Shown one piece after another: positions 25,485 to 33,554 of a DNA stretch of 64,000 nucleotides. The position numbers were made by a program, and so were the translations under genes. The stretch's first letter is position 1. Every line of letters begins with the position of its first letter. The DNA is taken from contig CAAGHI010000041.1 in the NCBI GenBank assembly GCA_900769645.1, forward strand, positions 76,869 to 140,868, read 5' to 3'. The notes beneath the pieces are model-generated. The model was not told the origin of the DNA. It ran no database searches and was given only the letters and a program-made list of their open reading frames with translations. Source of the stretch: Candidatus Gastranaerophilales bacterium (GTDB lineage Bacteria > Cyanobacteriota > Vampirovibrionia > Gastranaerophilales > Gastranaerophilaceae).

Positions 25485-26399
25485 CTATTTGATGTGTAAG
25501 CCGTTTGCCCAATCTTTGGCGAACATTTCTCCTTTGCCTTCCGGTTTGATTTTTATCAAAAGCAAGCAATCTTTGCCACAGCCGACTTCAATTCCTTCTT
25601 TGGTTACTTTTACAAACTCTCCACAAGCTCCATTGTCTTTTACAACACGTGTTTCAAGCACTTTTACAACTTTGTCATTGTGCATAAAATATGCTGATGG
25701 AAATTTGTAAATTCCTCGAACAAGATTGTGAATTTCTTCTGCCGGTTTTGTCCAGTCGATTTTTGTTTCTTCTTTTGTAAGTTTATTTGCCATACAAACG
25801 CCTGTTTCACACTGTTTTTCAGGTGTAATAGCTTTTTCAACAAGTCCGACAAGTGTTTTTTCAAGAAGGGCAGGCGAGATATCACTGATTTTTTCAAATA
25901 AATCAACGCATGTCATATCGTTTGGGATTTCAATTTTTTCTCTCATACAAACATCGCCACAATCAAGTCCGAGTTCTGTTATCATAGTGCAAATTCCGGT
26001 TTCTTTGTCGCCGTTTATAATTGCACGTTGGATTGGGTTTGCTCCTCTGTAACGAGGCAAAAGCGATGCGTGGAGGTTGATTGTTTCGTATTTTGGAATA
26101 TCCAAAACTTCTTGTGACAAAATTTGTCCGAATGCAAATGTTACAAAGAAGTCAGGATTTAATTTTTTTAATTCTTCTTGAATTTCAGGCTCTTTTCTTA
26201 TTGATTTTGGTTGAAAAACTGGTAAATTGTGTTCAAGTGCAAACTGTTTTATCACAGACATTTGAATTTTATGGCCACGTCCTGCCGGTTTATCAGGTTG
26301 AGTTACGACGGCTAAAACGTTGATTTTGTCTGAATTGTAAAGATATTCAAGTGATTTAAGGGCAATTGCAGGAGTTCCAAAAAATACGATATTTATCAT
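25485..26399 (-). CDS. fmt: Methionyl-tRNA formyltransferase
   Basis: Formylates initiator Met-tRNA. The 304-residue enzyme shows GTPAIALKSLE at the start, the catalytic NLHASLLPRYRGANPIQ region (about 108-124), LDCGDV with the active-site Asp, and a C-terminal OB-like domain (IDWTKPAEEIHNLVRG; GKGEMFAKDW). Its ATG overlaps the def stop (TAATG), so def and fmt are translationally coupled, the standard arrangement. Confidence 0.97.
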   Translation of the reverse strand: MINIVFFGTPAIALKSLEYLYNSDKINVLAVVTQPDKPAGRGHKIQMSVIKQFALEHNLPVFQPKSIRKEPEIQEELKKLNPDFFVTFAFGQILSQEVLDIPKYETINLHASLLPRYRGANPIQRAIINGDKETGICTMITELGLDCGDVCMREKIEIPNDMTCVDLFEKISDISPALLEKTLVGLVEKAITPEKQCETGVCMANKLTKEETKIDWTKPAEEIHNLVRGIYKFPSAYFMHNDKVVKVLETRVVKDNGACGEFVKVTKEGIEVGCGKDCLLLIKIKPEGKGEMFAKDWANGLHIK

Positions 26400-26959
26400 T
26401 ATTTTTCAAGCTCCTTGTCCAAAACTTCGTCTTTAATCAATAAATCCGGCTCAACAGGCGGAAGTTTGTGCTCTGCAAGAATTTTGTCTGTTTCAAAGCG
26501 GTTTACACAATGGTCGATGAATAAAATCCCGTCCAGATGGTCGTTTTCGTGTTGTATTGCACGAGCCAAAAGTTCACCGTCTTTTGCTTCTAAAACAAAA
26601 GGTCTACCATGGCGATCGAGGGCTTTAACCATAACATTTGCATATCGTTTTACGTCTGTGTAAGCTTCTGGGAAACTGATACAGCCCTCTTGTGCAATAG
26701 TGGCACCGGATTTTTTAATGATTTTAGGGTTAATGAAAACGATTGGATTTAACGGTTCATCGTTTTTTGAAACATCAATAACGAAAACTCTCAAATTCAC
26801 ACCGATTTGCGGAGCAGCCATACCTACGCCATTCTTTGCATACATTGTTTCCAACAAATCCTGAACGAGTTCTTGAATTTTCTTAGAAACCTTATGAACC
26901 TCTTTTGAAGGTTCTCTCAAACTTTTTTCACCATATTGTAAAACTCTTTTTACAGACAT
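26399..26959 (-). CDS. def: Peptide deformylase
   Basis: Removes the N-formyl group from nascent proteins. The 186-residue metalloenzyme has all three motifs: G44VGMAAPQ, EGCIS (91-95, metal ligand C93) and HENDH (137-141). It is the first gene of def-fmt-aroH on the minus strand, with a probable promoter at 27016-27043. Confidence 0.97.
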   Translation of the reverse strand: MSVKRVLQYGEKSLREPSKEVHKVSKKIQELVQDLLETMYAKNGVGMAAPQIGVNLRVFVIDVSKNDEPLNPIVFINPKIIKKSGATIAQEGCISFPEAYTDVKRYANVMVKALDRHGRPFVLEAKDGELLARAIQHENDHLDGILFIDHCVNRFETDKILAEHKLPPVEPDLLIKDEVLDKELEK

Positions 26960-27015
26960 TTTTAACCTCTTAAAATCTTGTGCTTTATTTTAAAAAGCAC
27001 CTGTTACAAATTAAT

Positions 27016-27043
27016 AGTATAACAAAACTTTACAAAAGGCAAA
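27016..27043 (-). promoter_or_regulatory. Probable promoter of def-fmt-aroH
   Basis: Minus strand TTTGCC (27038-27043) and TATACT (27016-27021) are spaced 16 nt, 57 nt before the def start. Confidence 0.5.
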
Positions 27044-27094
27044 TAAGAAGGCAATTATATTCAAAACCTATTCTTTATATATGTAGGAGGAAAA

Positions 27095-27799
27095 ATGGGT
27101 TTATTAGGATTAAATGCTATTGTGGATTTTAATGAGATATATTGGCAACCAACGTTTGTATCTCAAACTAACATGATGCCAAGTTTGTGGGGTGTTGACC
27201 AATTAAATTCAAAATTTCAAAGTAAAAAATATAATGAAAATTTAATGCTAAACAATGGTAGACCAGAAGTTGGAAGTGAAACTAAGCTTTCTAATGAAGA
27301 GCTTATGCGTGTAAAACAAAGTCCTGCAAGGCAAAAATTATCTGAAATATTGCAAAAATGTAATGATAAAGTTTTAGCAATAAAAGAAGAAGATACTGAT
27401 TTAATAAATATTATTAACCGGAGTAAAATTTTTGAAAAATTTGATTTCAAAAAACAATTGGATAAAAACTTGATAGGAAAAACAAAAAAAGTAATATCTG
27501 TAATTCAAGGAATTTATAAATTAGATACTGCTCATATGACAGAAGAGCAGATGGAAGCAAAAGTTAAAGAATATTCAGCAATCATAGATGATGCTGTTGA
27601 GCAAATGAAAACAATAAGACAGTTTTTATTTAATGGTGCTCAGCTTGCAACAAAATATATGCAATCTCAAGGTTCTGGTAATAAAAATTGTTTAGATTCC
27701 GAAATTGAACAGTTTGGTCTGAATTTTACCAAATTTGTAGAGGAAGGAACTACGGATTCTTCAAAAAATAAGAAAAATCCGTTTTCATCTAACGTCTAA
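27095..27799 (+). CDS. Hypothetical protein, helical, charged
   Basis: The 234-residue product is not recognised. It has no signal peptide or membrane segment; the first 40 residues are uncharged and hydrophobic/aromatic (MGLLGLNAIVDFNEIYWQP), the rest is Lys/Glu-rich and likely helical (about 75-205), and the C-terminus is Ser/Asn/Lys-rich. TAGGAGG before the ATG is one of the best ribosome-binding sites in the window. The 3' end overlaps the convergent queE by 15 nt. An uncharged start without Sec signal would fit a non-classical secretion substrate, but this is speculation. Confidence 0.7.
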   Translation: MGLLGLNAIVDFNEIYWQPTFVSQTNMMPSLWGVDQLNSKFQSKKYNENLMLNNGRPEVGSETKLSNEELMRVKQSPARQKLSEILQKCNDKVLAIKEEDTDLINIINRSKIFEKFDFKKQLDKNLIGKTKKVISVIQGIYKLDTAHMTEEQMEAKVKEYSAIIDDAVEQMKTIRQFLFNGAQLATKYMQSQGSGNKNCLDSEIEQFGLNFTKFVEEGTTDSSKNKKNPFSSNV

Positions 27800-28474
27800 A
27801 AACTTGTGTACTTGTGGGATAAGTCGGACGTTTGAATAATTCGCAAGAAATTCATTCAATATTTTTGCACAGAATTCTGAATTCACTGTCATAAAGTCTG
27901 GGTGTTCCAGTGTATTGTCGAAACCCATTTCAGGCTGTAAAACAAGTTCAATTCCGTATTTTTCCCCAAGGTCACAACATTTTGCTATCTCTTCGTCGGT
28001 GATTTTTGAATTAAATACGATTTTGGCAAATGTTTCAACCCCTTGGCAAGCTTCAAAAAATTTGTCGTGAAATTTGTACGAATTTTTTATGCCGGTTGCA
28101 CTTTCTAGTTTTATGTCAGCTGAAACGATATCTACAAACGGTTTTATCTCCAAAAATTTTTCAGAAAGCGTTGCATTTGTTTCCAAATAAACTTTTTTAT
28201 TAACAAGCGGTAAAAAATCTTTCAAAAAATCTACTGACAAAAGTGGCTCTCCGCCTGTCAAAGAAACAGAATGGACATCTTTGTACTGATTGACTTTTTC
28301 TGCAAGTTCTGTCGGGCAAAATTCTTCAAAATTTTCGGTTCCGGAAAATTCTGTGTCGCAATAATTGCACTTCAAATTACAGTTGCAAAAACGTATAAAC
28401 AGTTGTTTGTAGCCGACATACGGACCTTCACCCTGAATTGATGCAAACATTTCTTTGATTTTAACTTTATTCAT
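27785..28474 (-). CDS. queE: 7-carboxy-7-deazaguanine synthase
   Basis: Radical SAM enzyme of the queuosine precursor (preQ0) pathway. The 229-residue product starts EMFASIQGEGPYVG, with the Fe-S motif C32-x3-C36-x2-C39, and SLTGGEPLL in the SAM site. A tgt gene, the last partner of the route, is at 62.8 kb. The start overlaps the end of the DnaJ-like gene by 8 nt. Confidence 0.92.
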   Translation of the reverse strand: MNKVKIKEMFASIQGEGPYVGYKQLFIRFCNCNLKCNYCDTEFSGTENFEEFCPTELAEKVNQYKDVHSVSLTGGEPLLSVDFLKDFLPLVNKKVYLETNATLSEKFLEIKPFVDIVSADIKLESATGIKNSYKFHDKFFEACQGVETFAKIVFNSKITDEEIAKCCDLGEKYGIELVLQPEMGFDNTLEHPDFMTVNSEFCAKILNEFLANYSNVRLIPQVHKFLDVR

Positions 28475-29483
28475 TTAACAAATTCTCTCTGATGTTTTGT
28501 GATGACAATTTTTTTAGCTTTTCGTAAAGCCTAATTTCATCATCTGACAAAGAACAAGGAATTTCAATATGCACATTAATAATCATGTCACCGATTTTTC
28601 CGTTTTGTTTCAACCCCTGTCCTGCAAGGCGGAATTTTTGACCGTTATGTGTTTTGGGTGGAAGTTTCAGACTCAAATTGCCATCAAATGACGGTAACGC
28701 AATTTTACCCCCTAAAACCGCTTCAAATGGAGTTATCGGAACTGTGCATAAGATATTGTTGCCATCAAAAGAAATTTTTGAATTTGGCTCAATTTTTATT
28801 TTTATGTATAAATCTCCATTTTTGCCGCCGTTTGTGCCAAGGTCGCCTTCGCCGGAAATTCGTAGTTTTGCGCCGTTTTTAACTTTTTTAGGAATTTTGA
28901 CGGTAATTTTTCTATGTTCTGTTTTTTCACCAGTGCCGTTGCAACGAGGACATTCTGCTCCGTTTATAAATTTTCTTCCTTTGCAGTGAGGACATTCTGC
29001 TGAATGGACAACGTTCACAATTCGCTCTGCGCCTTCTAGTGCCTCTTTTATGGTTATTGAAATTTCTTCATAAATATCGGCGCCTTTTTTCGGAATTGGT
29101 TTTTCTTTTTTAGGTTTGGCAAATTCTTCAAAAATTTCATTTATTTTCTTTGAAAAATCTTCTTTTTGGTTTATGGGGGAAGATTTAAAATTTTCGTTGT
29201 TGGCGGAAGTCTGTTTTTTATATTCGCTTTGGGCTTGTTTGGAAGATGTGTGTTGCTTTTCTTGTTTTGGCGGAGTTTTGAAAAATCCGTTTAAGGTATC
29301 ATATTGAAGTTTCTTTTTTGCATCAGACAAAACCTCGTAAGCTTCTGAAATTTCTTTAAATTTCGTTGTGCCATAAGGGTTTACGTCAGGGTGAAATTTT
29401 CTTGCAAGACGTCTGAATGCCGCTTTTATCTCGGCATCGGTGCTGTCAGGTGTAACTCCAAGAATTGTATAATAGTTCTTCAT
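28467..29483 (-). CDS. DnaJ-family co-chaperone with half zinc finger
   Basis: The 338-residue protein has a J domain (about 1-65, HPD at 33-35 in KFHPDVNP), a polar linker rich in Lys, Gln and Ser (about 70-135), a zinc region with only two CxxCxG-like motifs (CPHCKGRK and CPRCNGTG; normal DnaJ has four), and the two C-terminal substrate domains. It is therefore between DnaJ and CbpA in architecture. It is upstream of and overlaps queE. An Hsp70 partner is not in the window. Confidence 0.88.
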   Translation of the reverse strand: MKNYYTILGVTPDSTDAEIKAAFRRLARKFHPDVNPYGTTKFKEISEAYEVLSDAKKKLQYDTLNGFFKTPPKQEKQHTSSKQAQSEYKKQTSANNENFKSSPINQKEDFSKKINEIFEEFAKPKKEKPIPKKGADIYEEISITIKEALEGAERIVNVVHSAECPHCKGRKFINGAECPRCNGTGEKTEHRKITVKIPKKVKNGAKLRISGEGDLGTNGGKNGDLYIKIKIEPNSKISFDGNNILCTVPITPFEAVLGGKIALPSFDGNLSLKLPPKTHNGQKFRLAGQGLKQNGKIGDMIINVHIEIPCSLSDDEIRLYEKLKKLSSQNIRENLLNE

Positions 29484-29504
29484 ATATTTATATATAATGA
29501 AGTT

Positions 29505-30746
29505 CTAAAATTTTTCAACCTGCTCGCAGATATCTGTTCGGTATTTTTTGCCTTTGAAAGAAATTAATTCTACATCTTCGTAAAGGTGCTTTCTTGCTCT
29601 GGAAAGCGTTTTTGCAGTCTTTGTCAGAACAAGAGTTTTGCCTTCAATCGTTTCATATTCAAGGTATTTATTTTTTGTAGTGGCAAAATGTGTTACATCT
29701 GACTCGATTAAGTCCATGCCACCAATAATTTCGCCTTTTTTGCGTGACGAAATTACGCAAGAAACAGATGAATCGTCGGAAACGGCTATGTTCTCATAAT
29801 CATCAGCGAAAGAGCCGATTACACAAGCCTCAAAAAGCGTGTATAAATTTTCTTCAACAAGGTTCAAAACCGCCTCAGCATCGTGATCTGATAGGAACGG
29901 TTTGAAATCTAAAACGGCATAGCGTTCATCTTCCGTCAAAACACAATCAATTCCTAAAATTCCAAGATACGGAGTTTCTTTGCGTTGTAATGCTTGAAGA
30001 GATTTTTCAACAACATCTTCTATAACAGAGTATTCAATGTTTTTGGAAACCTTGTAATCAGGTGTGAAAGCACCAACGCCGGACGTCAAAATGCCGCCGT
30101 TGCCGTTCTCCATAAACTTGTAATTTGCCACAGTTGCCAAGTGGAGTGCGCTATAGCCGTCTGTTACGACGTAAACCGTGAATTCGTGCCCATAAACATA
30201 ATCTTCCAAAACAACTCTCGGTTCGTTTTTAGCGAACAAATCTTCTACAAATGTTTTTGCAGAGGCAAAAGTTGTGCAAACAAGGCGGTCTGCAGAGTTT
30301 GAATTTTCGTCCGCTCTGATAACTTGTGGCATAGAGGCAGTTTTTAAATAATCGATAGCAAGCGGTAATTTGTCAAAAATTCCAAATCTCGGAGTAGAAA
30401 TTCTTTGTTTATACAAAAAACGCTTTCCGGCAGAGCGACTTAGTGCAAATTGAGCACTTTGCGCTGTCGGACAAAAAATCGGTTGATTATTTGCTTGAAA
30501 GAGGTTTGCAATATCATTTTTAATTGCTATTTCAGATGAAACGATTGTTAAATCGATTGCGTTTTCTAAAACGTATTCAAGGATTTCTTGAACGTTTTCT
30601 TCTCTGATATCAATGCATTTCGCGATTTCTTTTATTGCAGAGTTCCCAGGGAGAACAACAACTTCGCAGTCGCAATTCTTCATTTTTTTCGCAAGTGCGT
30701 ATTCTTTAGCCGAATTTCCGATTATTAAAACTTTCTTTTTGTCCAT
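29505..30746 (-). CDS. purD: PurD-like phosphoribosylamine-glycine ligase, divergent
   Basis: The 413-residue protein follows PurD throughout: KKVLIIGNSAKEYALAKKM and LPGN at the start, the ATP-grasp domain, and NYKF..NGNGGILTSGVGAFTP. Several normally conserved positions differ: GPEAPL is SSEIAI, the KADGLAAGKGV loop is RADENSNSADRL, and the FNARFGDPE metal-binding motif is DFKPFLSDHDAE. The enzyme may be weak or changed in function. The start at 30746 matches family starts, and TATAAT lies 6 nt upstream (30753-30758), with no ribosome-binding site. Confidence 0.7.
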   Translation of the reverse strand: MDKKKVLIIGNSAKEYALAKKMKNCDCEVVVLPGNSAIKEIAKCIDIREENVQEILEYVLENAIDLTIVSSEIAIKNDIANLFQANNQPIFCPTAQSAQFALSRSAGKRFLYKQRISTPRFGIFDKLPLAIDYLKTASMPQVIRADENSNSADRLVCTTFASAKTFVEDLFAKNEPRVVLEDYVYGHEFTVYVVTDGYSALHLATVANYKFMENGNGGILTSGVGAFTPDYKVSKNIEYSVIEDVVEKSLQALQRKETPYLGILGIDCVLTEDERYAVLDFKPFLSDHDAEAVLNLVEENLYTLFEACVIGSFADDYENIAVSDDSSVSCVISSRKKGEIIGGMDLIESDVTHFATTKNKYLEYETIEGKTLVLTKTAKTLSRARKHLYEDVELISFKGKKYRTDICEQVEKF

Positions 30747-30752
30747 AGCAAC

Positions 30753-30758
30753 ATTATA
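30753..30758 (-). promoter_or_regulatory. -10 box 6 nt before the purD-like start
   Basis: On the minus strand TATAAT (30753-30758) is separated from ATG (30744-30746) by exactly 6 nt, implying a leaderless mRNA. Confidence 0.65.
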
Positions 30759-30782
30759 TAACAAATAAGAAAATCGCAACAC

Positions 30783-30811
30783 TTGCTCAATTAAAAAAGC
30801 TATGTTATAAT
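30783..30811 (+). promoter_or_regulatory. Promoter of the 30828-31520 gene
   Basis: TTGCTC (30783-30788), 17-nt spacer, TATAAT (30806-30811) with TG at the extended -10 position; a CGGAGGG ribosome-binding site follows. Confidence 0.8.
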
Positions 30812-30827
30812 CACATCGGAGGGTTTT

Positions 30828-31520
30828 ATGACAGCAACATTTGATTACAAAGGTTTTGCGAAAGATTTGACGAAACAGGCAGCACAAGCAATGCCTGAGG
30901 ATATCGCATCAGAGCATAAGAAAGAGTTTTTAGACAGAATTTATGATTTTACATATATTGCAGGTGAGGCGTTTTCAAACGACGATACGATAGATAGTTC
31001 AGATACGGCAAAAGCTTTGACTCAAGTAATTTCGGAGTGGACTTTTCATAAATATGTAGACTTGTTGCGTTCGGATATTCCAAAACTTTATCACGAAAGC
31101 ATTTTGCAAAAAGTTGCTTATGTGGCTTTTGAAATGGGTAAAGAGTCAGAATTCAGCAAACTTTCACAAGATCAAATGTTGACTTTGGTTGAAATTCAGA
31201 CTAAAAAAGCTTATCAAAAAGCGTGTCAAAAATTGTTAGAAAATGGGCAAATTACGCAGTCTGCTTATGATAGAGCTATGCATTTATCGAATGTTGATGA
31301 GTATTCCACAAATCTTTGTCATAATGTGAAAATTGTAAGACGTACTTCAAAAAGCACACGCCCTTATTCTCTTGCGGCGCTTGGCGTTGGCTTGGTTGTA
31401 GTTGCGCTAAACTATGTTTATTCTGGAGCACCGGCTTTGCAGATTGTGAATTTGGCGGCGATAATTTTGCTGTCTATGTATGTCGGCTTTTATATCGGCG
31501 CACAGGTGTTTAATAAGTAA
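30828..31520 (+). CDS. Hypothetical protein with two C-terminal membrane segments
   Basis: The 230-residue product is not recognised. Residues 1-175 are helical and soluble; two hydrophobic segments lie at about 180-198 and 205-226 (SLAALGVGLVVVALNYVY; IVNLAAIILLSMYVGFYIG), so it is probably anchored in the inner membrane with a large cytoplasmic N-domain. It is divergent from purD with a clear promoter and a strong ribosome-binding site. Confidence 0.75.
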   Translation: MTATFDYKGFAKDLTKQAAQAMPEDIASEHKKEFLDRIYDFTYIAGEAFSNDDTIDSSDTAKALTQVISEWTFHKYVDLLRSDIPKLYHESILQKVAYVAFEMGKESEFSKLSQDQMLTLVEIQTKKAYQKACQKLLENGQITQSAYDRAMHLSNVDEYSTNLCHNVKIVRRTSKSTRPYSLAALGVGLVVVALNYVYSGAPALQIVNLAAIILLSMYVGFYIGAQVFNK

Positions 31521-31556
31521 ATAAAATGGGAATTATTTATGAGAAAGGGTAAAAAT

Positions 31557-32092
31557 ATGAAAAATTTTAATATTAGAAGAGCCCTCGGGGGGGGGGCAGT
31601 ACTCCGCACGTAGCCCTCTCTGTAACGATATTCGTTCCTCCTTCAGGCATTGGTGTAAGGCTTTGTCCTCTTGGCATCTTAGCATCTAAGTCAGTTTCGT
31701 GTTGGCATAGCGTCTTGGAATTACTTCTCGCTCGTAACTGCCATTCATATTGCTGTCGCAGATATGAATTTCGTTACTCGCTCCCCGAGTTGGACACTCG
31801 TCCGCAATTCCGCAATGCCAACCTATGTAAGAAAGCCGCCTTTACCCTTGCAGAAGTCCTAATAACATTGGGCATTATCGGAGTCGTTGCAGCGTTGACC
31901 ATTCCGACTATCATTAAGCATTACAAGGCAATGGTTTTGGAAAATGCATTCAAAAAAAGTGTCACAAACCTTTATCAAGCCTACGACCTCACAAGACAAC
32001 AACTTGGTACTGATGAAATATACTCATATTATGCAATGAACAATATAAACCCTGATGACAATTCCAAAAAATATTGGGAAAGTTTGCCTTAA
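31557..32092 (+). CDS. Prepilin-like protein interrupted by a G10 tract (phase-variable candidate, short form)
   Basis: From the ATG at 31557 the frame reads MKNFNIRRALGGG and stops at 31611 with the ten Gs present (31587-31596). With 11 G the frame stays open to 32092 and gives 178 residues, with a prepilin N-terminus KKAAFTLAEVLITLGIIGVVAA (type II pseudopilin/type IV pilin-like, cleaved before Phe). Upstream of that helix lies about 75 residues encoded by a palindromic, GC-rich insert (31701-31822). The globular part is short (about 65 residues after the helix) compared with the 60-kb paralogue, so it may be truncated or decaying. An alternative is a homopolymer error. Confidence 0.65.
31587..31596 (+). 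repeat. Poly-G tract (G10) near the prepilin start
   Basis: Ten consecutive G follow AGAAGAGCCCTC, the same 12 bases that precede the G10 tract at 60081. One extra G restores the downstream reading frame. Confidence 0.85.
31701..31822 (+). repeat. Long imperfect palindrome inside the prepilin leader
   Basis: Outer arms GTTGGCAT (31701-31708) and ATGCCAAC (31815-31822), further pairs GGAATT/AATTCC, and inner arms ATTCATAT (31743-31750) / ATATGAAT (31762-31769) make a 122-nt nested hairpin. It is GC-richer than its surroundings and free of stops in the frame opened by an eleventh G. Confidence 0.7.
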
Positions 32093-32141
32093 CAATGACT
32101 CATTGTTGCGCTGCATAAAAAAATTATCCTCTTTGGCTATA

Positions 32142-32170
32142 TTGAAAATATAATCACTATATGTTATAAT
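32142..32170 (+). promoter_or_regulatory. Promoter of the 6S-like RNA
   Basis: TTGAAA (32142-32147), 17-nt spacer, TATAAT (32165-32170) with an extended TG. Predicted start 7-8 nt downstream coincides with the first base of the closing stem of the RNA. Confidence 0.8.
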
Positions 32171-32177
32171 GAAATTA

Positions 32178-32356
32178 GCTCTGTACGGGTGCTCATTTTG
32201 TTCCTACATTTATTATAAAAGGGAGAATTTGCTCCGATTGAGTGTGAAGTATACCCACCGATTGCAAAATCGCCAGTGGGAAACGGATAACTCAGGGCGT
32301 TCACCCACCTGCGAGACCACGCAGGTAACAAAATCACATTCGTATGGGGCTTTTTT
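32178..32356 (+). ncRNA. ssrS: Structured RNA of about 179 nt, probably 6S RNA
   Basis: The 5' end GCTCTGTACG (32178-32187) pairs over its full length with CGTATGGGGC (32341-32350, including G-U pairs), extended by GGTG/CATT; a second stem ATTTTGTT (32195-32202) pairs with AACAAAAT (32327-32334). The interior contains a large open region with smaller hairpins (CCCACCGATT...AATCG..GTGGG and ACCTGC...GCAGGT). A T6 run follows the closing stem and a near-ideal promoter precedes it. A ~180-nt rod closed by a terminal stem with a central bubble is the 6S RNA plan; identification is by size and shape only. Confidence 0.55.
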
Positions 32357-32374
32357 ATGAATGGCTAGTGTGAA

Positions 32375-33007
32375 ATGAATATTGATATAAATAAAATTGT
32401 TGAGATTTTAAAAGAGGCAAAACAACCGAAAAGTGACTTTGTCTTGCTCATGGACAACTTTAAGGATCCGTTTTTGGTTTTAATTGCGTGTATTTTGAGT
32501 CTTAGAACTAATGACAAAACGACTTATCCGGCGACTTTAAGAATGCTTGAACTCGGTAGAACTCCAGCGGATTTTGCAAATTGTGATGAAAAAGTTTTAG
32601 AAAAAGCAATTTATCCTGTCGGATTTTATGCTAATAAGGCTCGACAAATTGTTGAACTTTCAAAAAGGCTTGTTGAAGATTATAATTCCCAAGTTCCTTG
32701 CTCTATTGAAGAACTCTGCAAGTTCAATGGTGTAGGACGAAAAACAGCAAATTTGACTCTTTCTCTCGGGTTCAATGAACCGGCAATTTGTGTTGATGTC
32801 CACGTTCATAGAATTTTCAATCGCTTGGGCTATATTAAAACAAAAAATCCGGAAGAAACAGAATTTGCTCTGCGAAAAAAACTTCCGCAAAAGTATTGGA
32901 TTGATATAAACACTTTGCTTGTAACTCACGGGCAAAATGTTTGCAAACCAATTAAACCCAAATGTTATGAGTGTCCGATAAAAAATTATTGTGCAAAGTT
33001 AATATAA
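32375..33007 (+). CDS. nth: Endonuclease III (DNA glycosylase/AP lyase)
   Basis: Base-excision repair of oxidised pyrimidines. The 210-residue enzyme has the helix-hairpin-helix FNGVGRKTAN with the catalytic Lys, the catalytic Asp in CVDVHVHR, and the C-terminal 4Fe-4S motif C-x6-C-x2-C-x5-C (CKPIKPKCYECPIKNYC). It starts 18 nt after the T-run of the 6S-like RNA with no clear ribosome-binding site, so expression may depend on readthrough. Confidence 0.95.
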   Translation: MNIDINKIVEILKEAKQPKSDFVLLMDNFKDPFLVLIACILSLRTNDKTTYPATLRMLELGRTPADFANCDEKVLEKAIYPVGFYANKARQIVELSKRLVEDYNSQVPCSIEELCKFNGVGRKTANLTLSLGFNEPAICVDVHVHRIFNRLGYIKTKNPEETEFALRKKLPQKYWIDINTLLVTHGQNVCKPIKPKCYECPIKNYCAKLI

Positions 33008-33070
33008 TTTAACAAAATAGCAAAAATTTTGTTTATGAAACTTCTAATAAGAAAATAGAAAGGTAAAATA

Positions 33071-33472
33071 ATGAGAATTGGCAGAATTATAAACAATTTG
33101 CAAGAAAGATTAAGAATAAACAAGTTGGTACAGCATGATAAAAAGATAGACTCTTTTGTCACTATACATGATGACGGTTTTAATAAAGTTAATATGAGAA
33201 AAGTGTATCAGGCAAAAGAGGTTTTGGCGAATTACGCAGAACAAAAAGGAATTCATGTTGATGTGTTTGATAAGCTTCCGGAAGCTGAGGCATTGAAGCA
33301 TGAAGGCGAAGCAATCACAAATCACGATATCTTTTTAAAGGTTACAGATGATATAACAGGAAAAGAAAAAGCTGCATCTGTTCAAACTCCAAATTATTTT
33401 GAAAAACCTTTTTTACGTGCACTGTATGAAAGTTTGGACAATTTGACAAAAGGTTTTAGAAATCAACATTAG
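33071..33472 (+). CDS. Hypothetical protein
   Basis: The 133-residue product is soluble, charged, and not recognised. It starts MRIGRIINNLQERLRINKL and has no signal peptide or membrane segment. GAAAGG lies upstream of the ATG at 33071, and a bidirectional terminator (33503-33532) follows it. It may be cotranscribed with nth (63-nt gap). Confidence 0.65.
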   Translation: MRIGRIINNLQERLRINKLVQHDKKIDSFVTIHDDGFNKVNMRKVYQAKEVLANYAEQKGIHVDVFDKLPEAEALKHEGEAITNHDIFLKVTDDITGKEKAASVQTPNYFEKPFLRALYESLDNLTKGFRNQH

Positions 33473-33502
33473 ATGATTAGGTGAAGTCGAAATTTTCAAA
33501 CT

Positions 33503-33532
33503 AAAAAACTCCTCAATTTAGAGGAGTTTTTT
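33503..33532. terminator. Bidirectional terminator
   Basis: AACTCCTC (33507-33514) pairs perfectly with GAGGAGTT (33521-33528); A-run before and T-run after let it end both the plus-strand hypothetical gene and the converging ompH. Confidence 0.9.
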
Positions 33533-33554
33533 ACATTCTAAATGCGAATAAAAC

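Noticed and set aside
31715..32092. Independent gene starting at TTG 31715
   Set aside because: It has no ribosome-binding site, and its frame is open back to the poly-G tract, with a proper ATG and leader upstream; better explained as part of the interrupted gene.
32169..32360. 63-codon ORF overlapping the 6S-like RNA
   Set aside because: No ribosome-binding site; its codons follow the paired RNA stems and the stop lies in the T-run.
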